Shown piece after piece: positions 45,207 to 54,124 of a DNA stretch of 64,000 nucleotides. The translations under genes and the position numbers were made by a program. Positions within the stretch are counted from its first letter, which is position 1, and the number at the start of each line of letters is the position of its first letter. This DNA comes from Roseiflexus sp034432635 (lineage in GTDB: Bacteria > Chloroflexota > Chloroflexia > Chloroflexales > Roseiflexaceae). The notes under the pieces were generated by a model. That model was given only the letters and a program-made list of their open reading frames with translations. It was not told the origin of the DNA and ran no database searches. The DNA lies in assembly GCA_034432635.1 (NCBI GenBank), contig DAOUBK010000026.1, forward strand, positions 1 to 64,000, given 5' to 3'.

Positions 45207-45922
45207 TGGTGTAACCTGCTGGATTGCCATTCTTTTGGGTCGCCAGGTGCGATCCCAAAGAAGAGGAGAGGGTGATCGTGGCGCACTGTACGAAGGCAAC
45301 GTGCAACGTTGCCCCGCATGCCCCCTGCTCCCTTCTTCACCTGTGAGCGTTCAAGTGCAGACAGAACGTTGGCGGAACAATGCGTTTTCCAGAGGTGCGA
45401 TGCGCAATCCGCTGTTCTGTCTGCTCCTCGACGCTGCACCGGGATGGGGCTCAACTGCCCGCCATATGTGTCCTGATGTTGCCAGAACGTGTATCGTCCA
45501 TACGTCCTGTCCGCTCCTGAACTTGTAAAGGACAGGGGAGTTACGGTGTTCTGCTAACTGCAACGGGGGACAGAACCCGTGATGCGCCGGAAACCTTCCC
45601 TTCTTCTCTTTGAGGGGAGAGGTGTGGCGTCCTGCTGCTCGCAACAGCAGATGGAAAGCAGGGTCCTGCCAGAAAACTCCCCCTTGTAATCTTTCCCCAA
45701 AGCTCCCACGCTGGAAAAAGAGAGTATTCTGGCGTGTACAATGAACCTCAATGCGGAAAGGATGCCGGGTGTGTCGAAGCCATTTTCCTCTCTGGGGATG
45801 GCGGTTACGACACCCTCAGCGCCTGACTCGAACTGATGGTGTGCAGGATATCGGGACGCAGGTGTGTCCCGATGTGTCATGCCTCTTTCCGCCCCTGCCA
45901 GCCCCGCTCTGCACCTTCACAC
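45207..45922. other. Long non-coding region with dispersed repeats
   Basis: 716 bases without a supported gene. It contains the second copy of a 35-base dispersed repeat (45489-45523). Neither strand shows a domain or a start with a ribosome binding site. The region looks like repeat debris. Confidence 0.45.
45489..45523. repeat. Dispersed 35-base repeat, copy 2
   Basis: This matches 7970-8004 at about 29 of 35 positions. Both copies contain the core CTGCTCCTGAACT with one transition and lie in gene-poor sequence. Confidence 0.5.
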
Positions 45923-46429
45923 TTACAGGAGTTCCTTCAACACCGCCAGCGCCGCCTCGTAGTCTGGTTCGTGACCAGCAACCGGTACATATTCGGCGTA
46001 GCGGATGATGCCATCTTTGTCCACCACAAACACTGCCCGGCTTTCGATGCGCAATTCTTTGACATACGTGCCATAGGCAGCGCCAAAACTCATATCGAGG
46101 TGATCAGACGCCATAATGACTTTATCTACCCCCTCGGCGCCACACCAGCGCCCCTGGGCAAACGGCAGATCGGCGCTGACTGTCAGGATGTTGACCGCAT
46201 CGCCAAGCGCCGCTGCTGCTTCATTGAACCGCCGGGTCTGTTTGGAACAGACGCCAGTATCGATCGACGGAATGACGCTGATCACTAGCGGCTTGCTGGC
46301 GAACTGCTCACTGCTGATCGTTGCTTTTCCGGTTGTCAGCGTGAATGCGGGCGCTCGATCGCCTGGCTTCAGTTCAGGACCTACCAGTGTCTTCGGTCCC
46401 CAAAAGTCGAAAGCGTTTGCGCGCTCCAT
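45923..46429 (-). CDS. tpx: Thiol peroxidase (Tpx, atypical 2-Cys peroxiredoxin)
   Basis: 168 residues, the normal Tpx length. The peroxidatic Cys61 is in SVIPSIDTGVCSKQTRRFNE, and the resolving Cys96 is in PFAQGRWCGAEGV, the Tpx-specific position. AFVVDKDGIIRYAEYVP completes the fold. It reduces hydrogen peroxide and organic hydroperoxides with thioredoxin. The ATG is preceded by AAGGAGGGA on the minus strand. It is transcribed away from the broken STAS gene. Confidence 0.95.
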   Translation of the reverse strand: MERANAFDFWGPKTLVGPELKPGDRAPAFTLTTGKATISSEQFASKPLVISVIPSIDTGVCSKQTRRFNEAAAALGDAVNILTVSADLPFAQGRWCGAEGVDKVIMASDHLDMSFGAAYGTYVKELRIESRAVFVVDKDGIIRYAEYVPVAGHEPDYEAALAVLKELL

Positions 46430-46545
46430 AATAATGCTGTCCCTCCTTGCTTAAACGATACGACATACGGCGAAGCATATCCCCCTATCAGACACAGTAC
46501 CACCATGTGGCCATTGTACAGTTGAGGATACTGCGCATTCACCAT

Positions 46546-46551
46546 TATAAT
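46546..46551 (+). promoter_or_regulatory. -10-like element before the PAS-STAS pseudogene
   Basis: TATAAT at 46546-46551 lies about 65 bases before the ATG at 46617 (which is preceded by GTAGGAGGGCGT). The promoter of the dead gene may still be present. No clear -35 is seen. Confidence 0.35.
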
Positions 46552-46616
46552 CGATGAAAGTGATGCCGGGGACGGCAGACGGTTGTTTGACCAGAATGCG
46601 TTTCGTAGGAGGGCGT

Positions 46617-48096
46617 ATGATTAATCTCGCTCTTATCCTCACGGTAATGATCGTCATGACCGCCATTGGCGTCTATGTTCTGATGCAAAACCGGCGTGCA
46701 ACGCCCAATTACCTGTTCGCGGCATTTGCTTTTAGCAATGTTCTACAGATGTATTGTGCCGTACTACGCCTTACCGGAGCTCATCCATGGGGCGTGCAGT
46801 TTGTCCGTGGATTGTCGGCTCCGTTGTTTGCTGTCTCTTCCTGGCTCCTGATCTGGCTAATCCTGGCAATCTTCATCCCGCACCGCTGTGCGCAACAGGC
46901 AGTACGCTGGGCGCTTGCGGCGCCTTACCTGTTTATAGCCCTGTTCCTGGCGCTTGATTGATATAGCGGTGTCGGTCTGGTCGGGCGCATGGTTGCGCTC
47001 AAGTCCGCAGGGGTACCCGATGTTTCGAGTGGTCCGCTCCTTATGCCGATGATCGCGCTGTATGTTTTTGGCGGCTTGCTAGTGCCTCTGGCGATGCTGA
47101 TCACTGTTGCCGCACGTCGGCGTAGTGTGCGCGTACCGATAGTGTGGTTATCGGGCGGTTTGATGCTCTCTTTTGTGGCAGGCGCATGATTCGGTTCAAT
47201 TTCTTTGTCGGCACTGAATTATGTCAGCATGCTTCCGCTCTATATCGCGTTTGGATGGGTAACGTTGCGGCTTCAGATGTTCCGCCCATCACAGGTTGCG
47301 CTGCGCACAGCCATTGAGTGTCTGCCGGATGGCGTGGTGATTATCGACGCACAGCGCCAGGTTCGTTTCGCAAACCGCGCAGTGCGGCAACTGGCGCTGC
47401 TTGATGACGATAGTGGGACGACATTCGAAGCGGCGCTGACGCACGCCGGGTTTCAGGACGCCACAACGCCAGAGGATCGCCTCAGTGGTATGCGTCGCTT
47501 GTGTCGCACAGGTGAATTTGAAGTAACATTGATGATTTCAGAGGTTACTATCGAAGACAGTCATGCATCCGCCAGCGTGCTGCTTCTTCGTGATGTAACA
47601 GTTGCAGAACGCCAGAAAGCAGCGCTGGCGGCATCACACGCTGCGCTCGCAGAACGCACAGCAGCGCTGGAACGCTCGCTTGACGCAATCCGGCAGGGGG
47701 ATGCAATAATCACTCGTTTAACGTTACCGCTGATCCAGCTGAGCGAAGGGGTGCTGGCGTTGCCACTGATCGGCGCCTTCACCGGCGAACGCAGCCAGGC
47801 AATGATAAGGCTTGCTGCTACACCAGATCGAGCAGCGCCGCGCACAGAAGGTACTGCTTGATCTGACCGGCATTACCGGTTTTGATCATTCACTCGCAGT
47901 GGCGCTGCGCCAGGCTGCTGGTGGTGCGCGTCTGATGGGGGCACGGATCGCGCTATGCGGTGTGCGTCCCGAAATTGCTGAAAGCATCGTCCACGAGCGA
48001 TTGGCGCAGCGCGACGTCCAGCACTTCGCAACGATGCAGGAAGGAGTCGCTGCGCTCCTGCGTCAGTACAATGGATGGTTCCCTGTGCATCGCTGA
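46617..48096 (+). pseudogene. Broken membrane-PAS-STAS regulator (RsbR-like)
   Basis: One gene is spread over pieces that share a frame as far as about 47810. An N-terminal set of about six helices (from MINLALILTVMIVMTAIGVY) is cut by TGA at 46959-46961 and again at 47187-47189. It is followed by a PAS-like domain (CLPDGVVIIDAQRQVRFANR), a coiled coil and the start of a STAS domain (LPLIQLSEGVLALPLIG). A frameshift near 47812-47850 then leads to the STAS end (KVLLDLTGITGFDHSLAVAL, ALCGVRPEIAESIV). Both TGA codons sit where Trp would read well (LALD-W-YSG and VAGA-W-FGS). The layout matches the STAS gene at 522-1679. It is almost certainly non-functional. Confidence 0.8.
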
Positions 48097-48108
48097 GATT
48101 TCGCGCAC

Positions 48109-48726
48109 TCACTCTACTGCGATCTGCACCCGTCCTGCTGTCATTGTGCGCAATGCCCCGGTCAGTGCAGCGACGCTGGCTTCCGGCACGAAGATCTCCA
48201 GCGTGACAGCGACAGCGAACTCTTCGTTTTCAATCGTTCCGTGATAGGCGTCGATCAATCGCAGGATCGACGCGTATGCGGAATACGGGATGGTGATCCG
48301 AATTCGGCGGTGTGCGATCTTGGCGGTACGTGGCAGTTCCGCCAGCACTGCTTTTGCGGTGTCGCTGTAGGCGCGCACCAATCCGCCCGTTCCGAGCAGT
48401 GTGCCACCAAAATAGCGCGTCACCACCACTACGACATCACCCAACCCACTGCCGCGCACAACTGCCAGCACTGGACGTCCGGCTGTGCCTGACGGTTCGC
48501 CGTCATCGCTCATCCCCTCGATAGTGCTCAATCCATGACCAATGACATATGCATAGACATGGTGTGTCGCATCGGGCATCCCGGCACGCACAGCGGCGAT
48601 GAATGCCTTCGCTTCTTCAACGGTGGCAGCCGGACCGGCGGAACCGATGAAGTGTGAGTTGACCACGCGCAGTTCAACGCGCGCAGTGCCAGAGGGTATT
48701 GGGCGTAGCACGGATTGATCGGTCAT
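48109..48726 (-). CDS. IMPACT/YigZ-family protein
   Basis: 205 residues. The N-terminal IMPACT fold has SHFIGSAGP, ATHHVYAYVIG, SDDGEPSGTAGRPVLAVV and VVVTRYFGGTLLGTGGLVRAY, which are the family's signature blocks. A C-terminal DUF1949-type domain (IRITIPYSAYASILRLIDAY) follows. Family members bind ribosomes or help under stress; the bacterial molecular role is not settled. Length is typical. It converges with the PAS-STAS pseudogene, whose frame ends 12 bases away. Confidence 0.9.
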   Translation of the reverse strand: MTDQSVLRPIPSGTARVELRVVNSHFIGSAGPAATVEEAKAFIAAVRAGMPDATHHVYAYVIGHGLSTIEGMSDDGEPSGTAGRPVLAVVRGSGLGDVVVVVTRYFGGTLLGTGGLVRAYSDTAKAVLAELPRTAKIAHRRIRITIPYSAYASILRLIDAYHGTIENEEFAVAVTLEIFVPEASVAALTGALRTMTAGRVQIAVE

Positions 48727-49065
48727 ACGGACTAATGTTTCACCGGGTGATTGCTGACCGAAATTGATTCCGGTTGCTTATCATAGCACAGGATACCACG
48801 AGCACACCGGAACGGAGAGATGCTGATCAACTTTGCGCCATCTGATACCAGAACCAGTACAACGGCACGATCTGCGTAGTTTGCCACGGAACGCGAACGT
48901 CCTGCCATTGTGGGCAATTGAGGGTATGATACCCTTGTTAAGGTCGCAGCGCTGGATGCGGGCGAGACGTCTGCGTTCGCGGCTTGCACGTGGTTCACCT
49001 GCACTGCGCTATACAGATGCAGAGGTTCGCGGTCCAGCGATACGGTACGACGGGTCAATGGTATA
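48727..49065. other. Intergenic region between divergent genes
   Basis: 339 bases between the leftward IMPACT gene and the rightward GT39 gene. The rightward -10 (49062-49067) closes it. No other gene, RNA or repeat is evident. Confidence 0.45.
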
Positions 49066-49067
49066 AT
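49062..49067 (+). promoter_or_regulatory. -10 element placed for a near-leaderless transcript
   Basis: TATAAT at 49062-49067 includes the first candidate ATG (49066), so the working start is probably ATG 49075, 13 bases after the first T. That matches the spacing at the M16 gene. Confidence 0.5.
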
Positions 49068-49074
49068 GCCCGGC

Positions 49075-51402
49075 ATGGCAAACGTTCCGCTCGAACCGCA
49101 TGCTCCTGCGCAAACGCGGCATTATCGACCACGATTGCTGCGGCTTGTACCCGAAACGCTGGCACTGGCGCTGTTTCTGGTGCTGGCGCTGGGGCGCGGC
49201 GTTCTCGGCGCTGCCGCTGTGCCAGTCCAGGGCGTGCTGGCGCTGGCGTTACTCGCGTCGATCCTTGCGCGCCCGCACGTGATGGCGCGGGTGCGGGTGA
49301 GGCGCACTACGGTGGCTCTGGTCGGCATCCTCGCGCTGGCGCTGGGGTTGCGGGTCTGGGGATTGCGCTTTGGATTGCCGTACTTCGAGCATCCTGATGA
49401 GTGGGCAGTTGCTGATGAATCCCTGCGTATGCTGCGCACCGGTGAGTACACTCCCTTTTCGTACACCTATCCGACACTCTACACCTACCTGCAGGTCGGC
49501 GTGGCTGCTTTCCACTTTCTGTGGGGCGCCGGCGCCGGTCTTTACCGCGTCCCCGCAGACATCGATCCGGTACGGTTCTATGTCTGGGCGCGCGCATTGA
49601 CTGCCCTGCTCGGCACAGGCGCCGTCGCACTGACGTTTCTGGCGGGTTGCTACCTCTACGGGCGCGCGGTTGGATTGCTGGCGGCTGTGCTGATCGCGGT
49701 TATGCCGGCAGTGGCCGGCGATGCGCACTACGTGACGACCGATACGCCGGCGATGTTCTTTACACTGCTGGCATTTCTGGTCATCGCGCGGCTTGGTGTT
49801 ACGCCGGAGCGCAGCGAGGGGCAGGAAACGCTCCGGTCTGCGCTGGCGCTGGCGTTCGTTGCTGGGTTTGGTGTCGGCATCGCTACTGCAACCAAGTGGA
49901 ACGCTGGTGCGCTCGTGATTGTGCTGCTGGCGGCAATTGTGTTTGCTGCGCATCGTCGTGTATCTGATGTTCCACGTTCCACGCTCAACGCTCAGCCTCC
50001 AACGTTTCAGGATCAACCATCATCCCAACGTTCCACGGTCGATGTTCAACCTTCGACGTTTCAGGATCAAGCATCCCCCCAACGTTCAACGTTCAACGTT
50101 CAACCTTCAACCTTCACCTATCTCCTCCTCGCCGCCCTCGCCGGTATCCTGCTGGGTTTCACGCTCGGTGTCCCGTTCTGGCTGCGTGATCTGCCGCGCA
50201 TTCTGACCGATCTCGCCGGGATTATCAGACATTACCGTTTCGACGGGCATCCGGGCGCCGAGTCGGATCAACCGGCGCTGTTCTACTGGTGGGCGCTAAC
50301 CCGTGAAGGGACGCTGCTGGCGTGGGCATGCCTGGGAGGGGTGGCACTGGCATTTGTGCGGCGCACCCGTGCCGATCTGCTCGTACTGGCGGCGATTGTT
50401 CCGGCGGTGTTGCAGCTGACCAGCGTAAAAGTGGTGTTCTTCCGCAATGCGATGCCGCTGCTGCCATTCCTGTGCATCCTTGCTGCGGCGCTGGTTGGTG
50501 CTCTTGTTGATCGGTTGACACCAGCGAGGCGGGATATGGCGGCTCAATCCGAAAGTACGGCGACATCGGCGCCGGTTGCGTTCGTTCGCCGGTTGACCGG
50601 CAACCGTCCCGCGCTGTTACTCGCCATCGCTGCTGTGCTGATGGTTGAACCGCTGGCGCAGGCGATCCACGACGAAACGCTGCGTTCACGTCCAACCACG
50701 CGTATTCTAGCGGGAGAATGGCTGGAGGCGCGCACGACGGATGGCGAACGGGTCTGGCTGGAGGATTACACGCTGATTCTGTCGCCACGTTTGCGAGCGA
50801 TAGGCGGTGAGCCTGCCGTGGTCCATGATCGAGCCTGGTACCATGAGCGGGGAGTCCGTTTCATCGTCGTTCATCTCGAGCGTGAGACCGGAACGGCAGC
50901 GCTGAAAGCCTTTGGCGAACCGGCGGCGCGCTTTCTGCGGTCCGGTGAGCGGCATGGACCTGAACTGGCGATCTTCGATACCGGCGCGCCTGATGCGGCA
51001 ACCGAACCACGCACCCCTTCAGGTACGACACTCGGCGCTGGCGCCGTTGTGCTCGATGGCTATCGCCATCCGGGGAAAGTTCAGGCGGGTCAGACGCTCC
51101 CGCTGGCGCTCTTCTGGCGGGCGACGCGCCCGCTCCCGCTGGATTATACCGTGTATGTGCACCTCGTTGATGCAGCGGGAAGCAAGGTTGCACAACGTGA
51201 CGTATCGCCGCTCGAAGGGCGTCGTCCAACCAGCGCATGGCAGCCGGGAGACCTGGTGCGTGATGATCAGGACCTGTTCGTTCCTGAAACAGTTACGCCG
51301 GGAACGTACCGTCTCCTGGTTGGCATGTACGATGCCGCGACGATGACGCCGATCAATGATGCTGGACCGATCGATCTGGGAGAGGTTACGGTTACGCGTT
51401 GA
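49075..51402 (+). CDS. GT39-like membrane glycosyltransferase with a repeat-derived loop
   Basis: About 775 residues. The N terminus holds a membrane segment and the GT-C loop motif YFEHPDEWAVADESLRML, whose Asp-Glu pair is typical of the GT39/PMT family. About ten helices follow, and a C-terminal beta domain (VLDGYRHPGKVQAGQ, YTVYVHLVDAAGSKVAQRDV) is shared with the frameshifted GT39 gene at 24590. Between helices, about residues 298-348, a low-complexity stretch (STLNAQPPTFQDQ, RSTFNVQPSTF) is encoded by a heptanucleotide array that keeps the frame. The enzyme probably moves a sugar from a polyprenyl carrier at the membrane. The start is set by the -10 element (49062-49067). Confidence 0.8.
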   Translation: MANVPLEPHAPAQTRHYRPRLLRLVPETLALALFLVLALGRGVLGAAAVPVQGVLALALLASILARPHVMARVRVRRTTVALVGILALALGLRVWGLRFGLPYFEHPDEWAVADESLRMLRTGEYTPFSYTYPTLYTYLQVGVAAFHFLWGAGAGLYRVPADIDPVRFYVWARALTALLGTGAVALTFLAGCYLYGRAVGLLAAVLIAVMPAVAGDAHYVTTDTPAMFFTLLAFLVIARLGVTPERSEGQETLRSALALAFVAGFGVGIATATKWNAGALVIVLLAAIVFAAHRRVSDVPRSTLNAQPPTFQDQPSSQRSTVDVQPSTFQDQASPQRSTFNVQPSTFTYLLLAALAGILLGFTLGVPFWLRDLPRILTDLAGIIRHYRFDGHPGAESDQPALFYWWALTREGTLLAWACLGGVALAFVRRTRADLLVLAAIVPAVLQLTSVKVVFFRNAMPLLPFLCILAAALVGALVDRLTPARRDMAAQSESTATSAPVAFVRRLTGNRPALLLAIAAVLMVEPLAQAIHDETLRSRPTTRILAGEWLEARTTDGERVWLEDYTLILSPRLRAIGGEPAVVHDRAWYHERGVRFIVVHLERETGTAALKAFGEPAARFLRSGERHGPELAIFDTGAPDAATEPRTPSGTTLGAGAVVLDGYRHPGKVQAGQTLPLALFWRATRPLPLDYTVYVHLVDAAGSKVAQRDVSPLEGRRPTSAWQPGDLVRDDQDLFVPETVTPGTYRLLVGMYDAATMTPINDAGPIDLGEVTVTR
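49968..50118 (+). repeat. Heptanucleotide array inside the GT39 coding sequence
   Basis: Units of GTTCCAC, GCTCAAC, GTTTCAG, GATCAAC and GTTCAAC run through the gene for about 150 bases. Three units make seven codons, so the protein shows a seven-residue pattern (RSTFNVQ, PSTFQDQ). The array keeps the reading frame, with some units of other lengths between them. Confidence 0.85.
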
Positions 51403-51424
51403 ACGTTGAACGTTCAACGTTGGA
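51397..51424. repeat. Heptanucleotide array (ACGTTGA type) at a stop codon
   Basis: GTTGAACGTTGAACGTTCAA contains the TGA stop (51400-51402) of the GT39 gene as part of its first unit. About four units follow. Confidence 0.8.
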
Positions 51425-51433
51425 CATCGACGC

Positions 51434-51574
51434 TCAACCAACCACAATCTCGAAATCACTCGGCGAGCGCCCCAACTTCTCCAGCAACTGCTCGATAATC
51501 CATAGCACTGATCGTGCGCTCTGGTTGGTCTCGATCCACAACTCAGCGTCCGGGATGCGCTTCGGGGAGTGCAT
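51434..51574 (-). pseudogene. Short gene remnant, 46 codons
   Basis: A minus-strand frame begins MHSPKRIPDAELWIETNQSA and ends EKLGRSPSDFEIVVG. The helical, charged sequence reads like the C-terminal end of a larger protein (perhaps a P-loop kinase), but no domain is present. It follows the histidine kinase gene on the same strand and ends beside a heptanucleotide array. It is probably a truncated gene. Confidence 0.35.
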
Positions 51575-51613
51575 ACCTTCTAATGTGTTATTCCTGATCC
51601 CTGACCCACCCTA

Positions 51614-53701
51614 CTATCTCCGCACCAGATCTGTTGCCACGGGGAGTGTAAAGTAGAAGGTGCTGCCCTTGTTGAGTTTACTCTCCGCCCAGATGCGACC
51701 GCCGTGCAGTTCCACCAGGGCTTTGGCAATCGAAAGACCGAGACCGGTGCCACCGATACGGCGCGTATTGCCGTTATCGACGCGGTAGAAGCGCTCCCAG
51801 ATGCGCGGCAGGTCCTCCGGTGCAATACCGATCCCCTGGTCGCTCACCGCAATGCGCACAAACTTCCCGCGCGGGTGATCGGGTGGAAGTTCGACGTTAT
51901 CGGAAACCGTGAGACGGATTTCACCACCATTTGGTGAGTATTTGGACGCATTTGTGATCAGATTGACCAGTACCTGCCGGACCTTGTCGCGATCGGCGTA
52001 GACGGGTGGCAGATGCAGCGGAATATCGATCAGCATCGTGTGTTTGCCGCTGATCTGATTATTGAGTTGCGCCGTCAGGTCGCTCACAATCTGGCGCAGC
52101 GACACTGCCCACTGATTGAGGCGTACATTCCCGGCTTCCAGCCGCGTCACCCCCAGCAAGTCCTCGACAATCTGATAGAGATGGTTCGCCTCGTTGTAGA
52201 CCGTCTGCACAAATTCGCGCCGTTCACCGGGACTGAACTCACGCGCCAGCAGCAACTCGGTGTACCCCATGATCGAGGTTAACGGCGTGCGCAATTCGTG
52301 CGAGATGATCGAGAGGAACTCACTCTTCAGGCGGTCGGCTTCGCGTTCGCGCGTCACATCGCTGACGATCCATAATCGACCGGTCAGCGATCCGAAACTA
52401 TCGCGCGTCGGCACCGAGAGGAGCATCAACTCCTGGTGCGGGTTGGTCAACCGCACCGGCAACGACTGCACTTCGGTTGGGGTGCGCTGACCTTCGGCGC
52501 ACATCCCGGTCAGCGCAAGCGGATCGCGCAATCGCGGCAGCAACAGCTGCACGAGATCGAGCGGCACATAGAACGGCTCGTGCATCGACTCGGATGGCAG
52601 TCCCCAGATCGTCAGCCATGCCGGGTTGTGGCGCAGCACGCGCCCCTGCTGATCCATCAACGCCAGCCCGCTGGGAATGCTGGAGAAGACCTGACCGAGG
52701 TGTGTGCTGGTTTCGAGCAACTGCTGGTAGTGCAGTGCGCGACGGAGCGGATTGACTGCCAGGTCGCACAACGCCTTAACGAATGCCACTTCGCTCTCAC
52801 CGAAAGCGGTCGATCGCGGGCTATCGAGGATCAGCACCGCAAGCGGTTGATCGGTGCCGATTGGCATTGCCAGTTCTGCGCGCACCTCTGGATTGAGCGC
52901 CTGATAATCCGGATCGTGGGAAACATCACGCAGGAGGATCGCGCGTCCGGTGCGTGCAACCTTTCCTGCCACACCGATGCTCCAGTTCCAGCGACGACGC
53001 GTTTCGCCGAAAGCGTCGCGGCCCAACAGGTTGGCGCTGTACCCTTCGTATGCCTGAAGCGTCACTTCACCGCGCTCCCGGTCGACCATGCCGATAGCGC
53101 CGGCCTCTGCACCGGTCGCATCGAGCGCCCAGCGCAACAGGAAGGTCAGGAGCGCACCCAGGTCGAGCGGCGCTTCAAGTTCGGCGCGCAGGGTATCAAG
53201 CACGCGCTGCTGGCGTATCGTCAGGACTGGCGCATCACCTTTGGCGTCGCTGCCGGACGCAATCGCAGCCGCTATCAGCGACGTGAGCGCATCGATCAGC
53301 GCCTGTTCCTGGTCGCCGATAACCATCTGATGGTCGCCCCGCAGTTCCAGTACCCCCCACAGACGCTGGTTCCAGATGATCGGCGCGCCGTAGTGCAATG
53401 CTGAGCCGCCTGTGGCATCCACGACACGATGACAGGGAGCGCCACAGGCAATAACGTCATGCAACAGATCATCACGCCACGGGAGGCTCCAGCCATCTGG
53501 CGCATACCACTGCTCGCCGGTTGATACTGCGACCGGTTCACGACGCCACCAGGTCATACGTCCGTCACGGAAGGGAATGGCAGTGCGCAGGAGATCGAAC
53601 ACGCCCGGCAACTGAGTCTCAAGCGCCTGATCGCTGGTGAGCAGGCGTGAAGCGTGCAGAATGATTGGAAGCGTCGCCGATGTGGAAGAGAGCGCGTACA
53701 T
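51614..53701 (-). CDS. Cytoplasmic sensor histidine kinase with GAF and PAS domains
   Basis: 695 residues. Two GAF-like regions (about 25-150 and 175-325; the second has GEVTLQAYEGYSANLLG and IGVAGKVARTGRAILL) and a PAS domain (about 335-455, SIPSGLALMDQQGRVLRHNP) precede the kinase core. That core has the phospho-acceptor His468 in SIISHELRTPLTSIMGY and the boxes NLITNASKYSPNGG, DQGIGI, RIWERFYRVD and GTGLGLSIAKAL. No membrane segment is present. The enzyme autophosphorylates and passes phosphate to a response regulator, which is not in this window. It faces the ABC operon across a divergent promoter region and may sense related cues. RBS AGGGCGAG precedes the ATG. Confidence 0.92.
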   Translation of the reverse strand: MYALSSTSATLPIILHASRLLTSDQALETQLPGVFDLLRTAIPFRDGRMTWWRREPVAVSTGEQWYAPDGWSLPWRDDLLHDVIACGAPCHRVVDATGGSALHYGAPIIWNQRLWGVLELRGDHQMVIGDQEQALIDALTSLIAAAIASGSDAKGDAPVLTIRQQRVLDTLRAELEAPLDLGALLTFLLRWALDATGAEAGAIGMVDRERGEVTLQAYEGYSANLLGRDAFGETRRRWNWSIGVAGKVARTGRAILLRDVSHDPDYQALNPEVRAELAMPIGTDQPLAVLILDSPRSTAFGESEVAFVKALCDLAVNPLRRALHYQQLLETSTHLGQVFSSIPSGLALMDQQGRVLRHNPAWLTIWGLPSESMHEPFYVPLDLVQLLLPRLRDPLALTGMCAEGQRTPTEVQSLPVRLTNPHQELMLLSVPTRDSFGSLTGRLWIVSDVTREREADRLKSEFLSIISHELRTPLTSIMGYTELLLAREFSPGERREFVQTVYNEANHLYQIVEDLLGVTRLEAGNVRLNQWAVSLRQIVSDLTAQLNNQISGKHTMLIDIPLHLPPVYADRDKVRQVLVNLITNASKYSPNGGEIRLTVSDNVELPPDHPRGKFVRIAVSDQGIGIAPEDLPRIWERFYRVDNGNTRRIGGTGLGLSIAKALVELHGGRIWAESKLNKGSTFYFTLPVATDLVRR

Positions 53702-53728
53702 TGTCTCGCCCTGTCTGTATATAATGTT

Positions 53729-53756
53729 ATTGTAGCGCCTTGATGTGGCTTGTCAA
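53729..53756 (-). promoter_or_regulatory. Sigma70-type promoter of the histidine kinase gene
   Basis: On the minus strand, TTGACA (53756-53751), a 16-base spacer and TACAAT (53734-53729) form a near-consensus promoter with a start about 20 bases before the kinase ATG. Confidence 0.75.
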
Positions 53757-53780
53757 CGGTTGGTATGCGCGCCATTCGGC

Positions 53781-53809
53781 TTGACATCCCTGTAGCAGCG
53801 TGTTACCAT
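53781..53809 (+). promoter_or_regulatory. Sigma70-type promoter of the ABC operon
   Basis: TTGACA (53781-53786), a 17-base spacer and TACCAT (53804-53809) point toward the solute-binding protein gene and imply a leader of about 310 bases. The promoter is back to back with the kinase promoter, with 24 bases between the two -35 boxes. Confidence 0.7.
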
Positions 53810-53815
53810 TTCGCA

Positions 53816-54124
53816 CAATCATTGATGTTGAGTTAATCTGGCGCATCCAGGTGCATACGGTAGCATCCTGCGGGTTTGTTCTTCTTCGCCGTAAGGAGGT
53901 TGCCAGTCTCAGCGGGGTATGCACAACCCTGCAATATTACTGTATGCCGGTATCTGGATACATGCCAATCGCGCCACTTCTGGTTTGAATGCCTGATAAG
54001 TGGATAGCATATCAACAAGGAGGTTGCCTATCGCACAAACCTGTACGTCGTTTGCAAATTCCTTTGCGGACGTTGACGAGGGACGTCCTCTGGTCTGGAA
54101 GACCTTAGAAAGGAGTATTTTTCC
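53816..54124 (+). promoter_or_regulatory. Long 5' leader of the ABC operon with twin SD-like motifs
   Basis: The inferred leader contains AAGGAGGTTGCC twice (53893-53904 and 54018-54029), 125 bases apart. Neither copy precedes an obvious gene at normal spacing. A 25-codon frame (53919-53996, MHNPAILLYAGIWIHANR and more) lies between them with only a weak upstream site. The true ribosome binding site of the binding protein, AAAGGAG (54110-54116), is separate. The leader may fold into an alternative structure that controls translation, but no known riboswitch was matched. Confidence 0.4.

Noticed and set aside
46959..47189. Selenocysteine or programmed readthrough at the two TGA codons
   Set aside because: No SECIS-like hairpin is visible after either TGA, Trp fits both positions, and the same gene also has a frameshift.
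39818..51424. CRISPR array in the repeat-rich stretches
   Set aside because: The repeats are tandem seven-base units without spacers of constant length.
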